Origin: Bradyrhizobium sp. 199
GTDB taxonomy: Bacteria; Pseudomonadota; Alphaproteobacteria; Rhizobiales; Xanthobacteraceae
DNA: 64,000 bases
Reading direction: 5' to 3'
NCBI RefSeq assembly: GCF_023073355.1
Contig: NZ_JADPJI010000006.1
Location: 372,001-436,000, forward strand
The notes under the pieces were generated by a model. That model was not told the origin of the DNA and ran no database searches. It saw only the letters and a list, made by a program, of their open reading frames with translations. Numbering within the stretch: the first letter of the stretch is position 1; each line of letters opens with the position of its first letter. The position numbers and the translations under genes are program-made. Below are positions 63,415 to 64,000 of this stretch, piece after piece.

Positions 63415-64000
63415 CTACCGGTTGGTGACCTGTAGCGGGCCGCCGGTCGCATCCGACATGCGGGCAATGGCGCCGCCGCGGCCGCTCATCATGCCCTCGA
63501 GCCGGTCGCGCTCCTTCTCGAAGCCTGCGAGCATCGGGCCTTCGAGCGAGCGGCCACGCGGCAGCTTCACGCGCATCGGGTCGACGAAGCGGCCGTTGAC
63601 CAGGATCTCGTAATGGACATGGGGGCCGGTCGACTGGCCGGTCGAACCGACGAAGCCGATCACCTGGCCCTGACGCACCTTCTTGCCCGCCTCCATGCCC
63701 TTGGCGAAGGCCGACATGTGACCGTAGGCGGTCTCGTAGCCGTTGGAATGCTTGATCCGAATGTATTTGCCGTAGCCGCCCTCGGGGCCGACCTTCTCGA
63801 TCAGGCCGTTGCCGGAGGCGAAGATCGGCGTGCCGTAGGAGGTGGCCCAGTCGACACCGGTGTGCATCTTCACGTAGCCGAGGATCGGGTGGCGGCGGCC
63901 GCCGAAGCCGGAGCGCATGATGGCGTTGTTGACCGGCTTCCTCACCAGGAACTTCTTCGCGCTCTTGCCGGTCTCGTCATAGTAGTCGACGACGCCGTCG
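63415..64000 (-). CDS. M23-family peptidoglycan endopeptidase (LytM domain), 5' end cut by window
   Basis: C-terminal 194 residues of a larger protein; the frame is open to the window edge (DGVVDYYDETGKSAKKFLVRKPVNN...), so the N-terminus lies outside. The LytM/M23 zinc site is complete: first ligand in GGRRHPILGYVKMHTGVDW (His and Asp of HxxxD) and second HVHYE near the 3' end, with GHMSAFAKGM between. Such proteins cut peptidoglycan cross-links or, when degenerate, activate amidases; the intact ligands favour an active enzyme. A short C-terminal tail follows the domain. Stop at 63415. Confidence 0.88.
   Translation of the reverse strand, partial: DGVVDYYDETGKSAKKFLVRKPVNNAIMRSGFGGRRHPILGYVKMHTGVDWATSYGTPIFASGNGLIEKVGPEGGYGKYIRIKHSNGYETAYGHMSAFAKGMEAGKKVRQGQVIGFVGSTGQSTGPHVHYEILVNGRFVDPMRVKLPRGRSLEGPMLAGFEKERDRLEGMMSGRGGAIARMSDATGGPLQVTNR

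Overview
The window looks like chromosomal DNA of a Bradyrhizobium-type alphaproteobacterium. It is GC-rich, with strong GC preference at third codon positions. It carries a TlpA thioredoxin very close to the one described in Bradyrhizobium japonicum, a SAM-II riboswitch in front of metX, a PHB/CoA-type 3-hydroxybutyryl-CoA dehydrogenase, CpdR, and many of the small palindromic intergenic repeats that litter Bradyrhizobium genomes. No tRNA, rRNA, CRISPR array, transposase, integrase or prophage gene was seen, so this is mostly core chromosome with a few catabolic operons.

Layout. 1-4.4 kb: a partial AbrB-type membrane protein, two small secreted cysteine-pair proteins (one PsiF), a TetR regulator with two palindromic operators facing a pair of hotdog thioesterases (the first has lost its middle), and a DsbA-like thioredoxin. 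4.5-8.3 kb: an esterase and an HtrA-like protein that has lost its catalytic triad, divergent from an AbgB-like M20 amidohydrolase. 8.5-15.5 kb: a complete peptide-type ABC importer (binding protein, two permeases, two ATPases) followed by an MFS carrier. 15.5-19 kb: a diguanylate cyclase, dodecin, a possible gene remnant and an HNH nuclease. 19-27 kb: a five-gene minus-strand operon (NHL protein, flavin monooxygenase, acyl-CoA synthetase, lone amino-acid-type binding protein, nitronate monooxygenase) divergent from a LysR regulator with two operator-like palindromes. This looks like an undefined catabolic pathway.

27-40.5 kb: housekeeping genes: AlkA-like glycosylase, gluQ, a soluble hybrid kinase, a YihY/BrkB membrane protein, cobalamin adenosyltransferase, etfBA with hbd, a YjfB-like peptide, tlpA, argH-lptM-lysA, mmsB-like dehydrogenase and a carboxymuconolactone decarboxylase-family protein. 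40.7-49.4 kb: a DUF4175/TIGR02302 protein that appears split into two overlapping genes, the second with its own signal peptide, then cpdR, a zinc-ribbon protein, ftsE-ftsX, ydcF-like, plsC and chaC. 49.4-56.8 kb: a DUF2125 protein, an aromatic amino acid operon (chorismate mutase, hisC, tyrC), then metX-metW behind a SAM-II riboswitch and a terminator/antiterminator pair. 56.9-64 kb: a TIGR02594 cell-wall-type protein, a MOSC protein, clpB with a strong terminator, a periplasmic beta-propeller protein and a partial M23 peptidase.

The most unusual items are the split DUF4175 gene with a collagen-like segment, the triad-less HtrA homologue, the internally deleted thioesterase under a double TetR operator, the attenuator hairpins after the SAM-II riboswitch, and a long dispersed repeat whose edge supplies the TAA stop codon to two unrelated genes 46 kb apart. 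All protein functions are read from sequence motifs without database searches.
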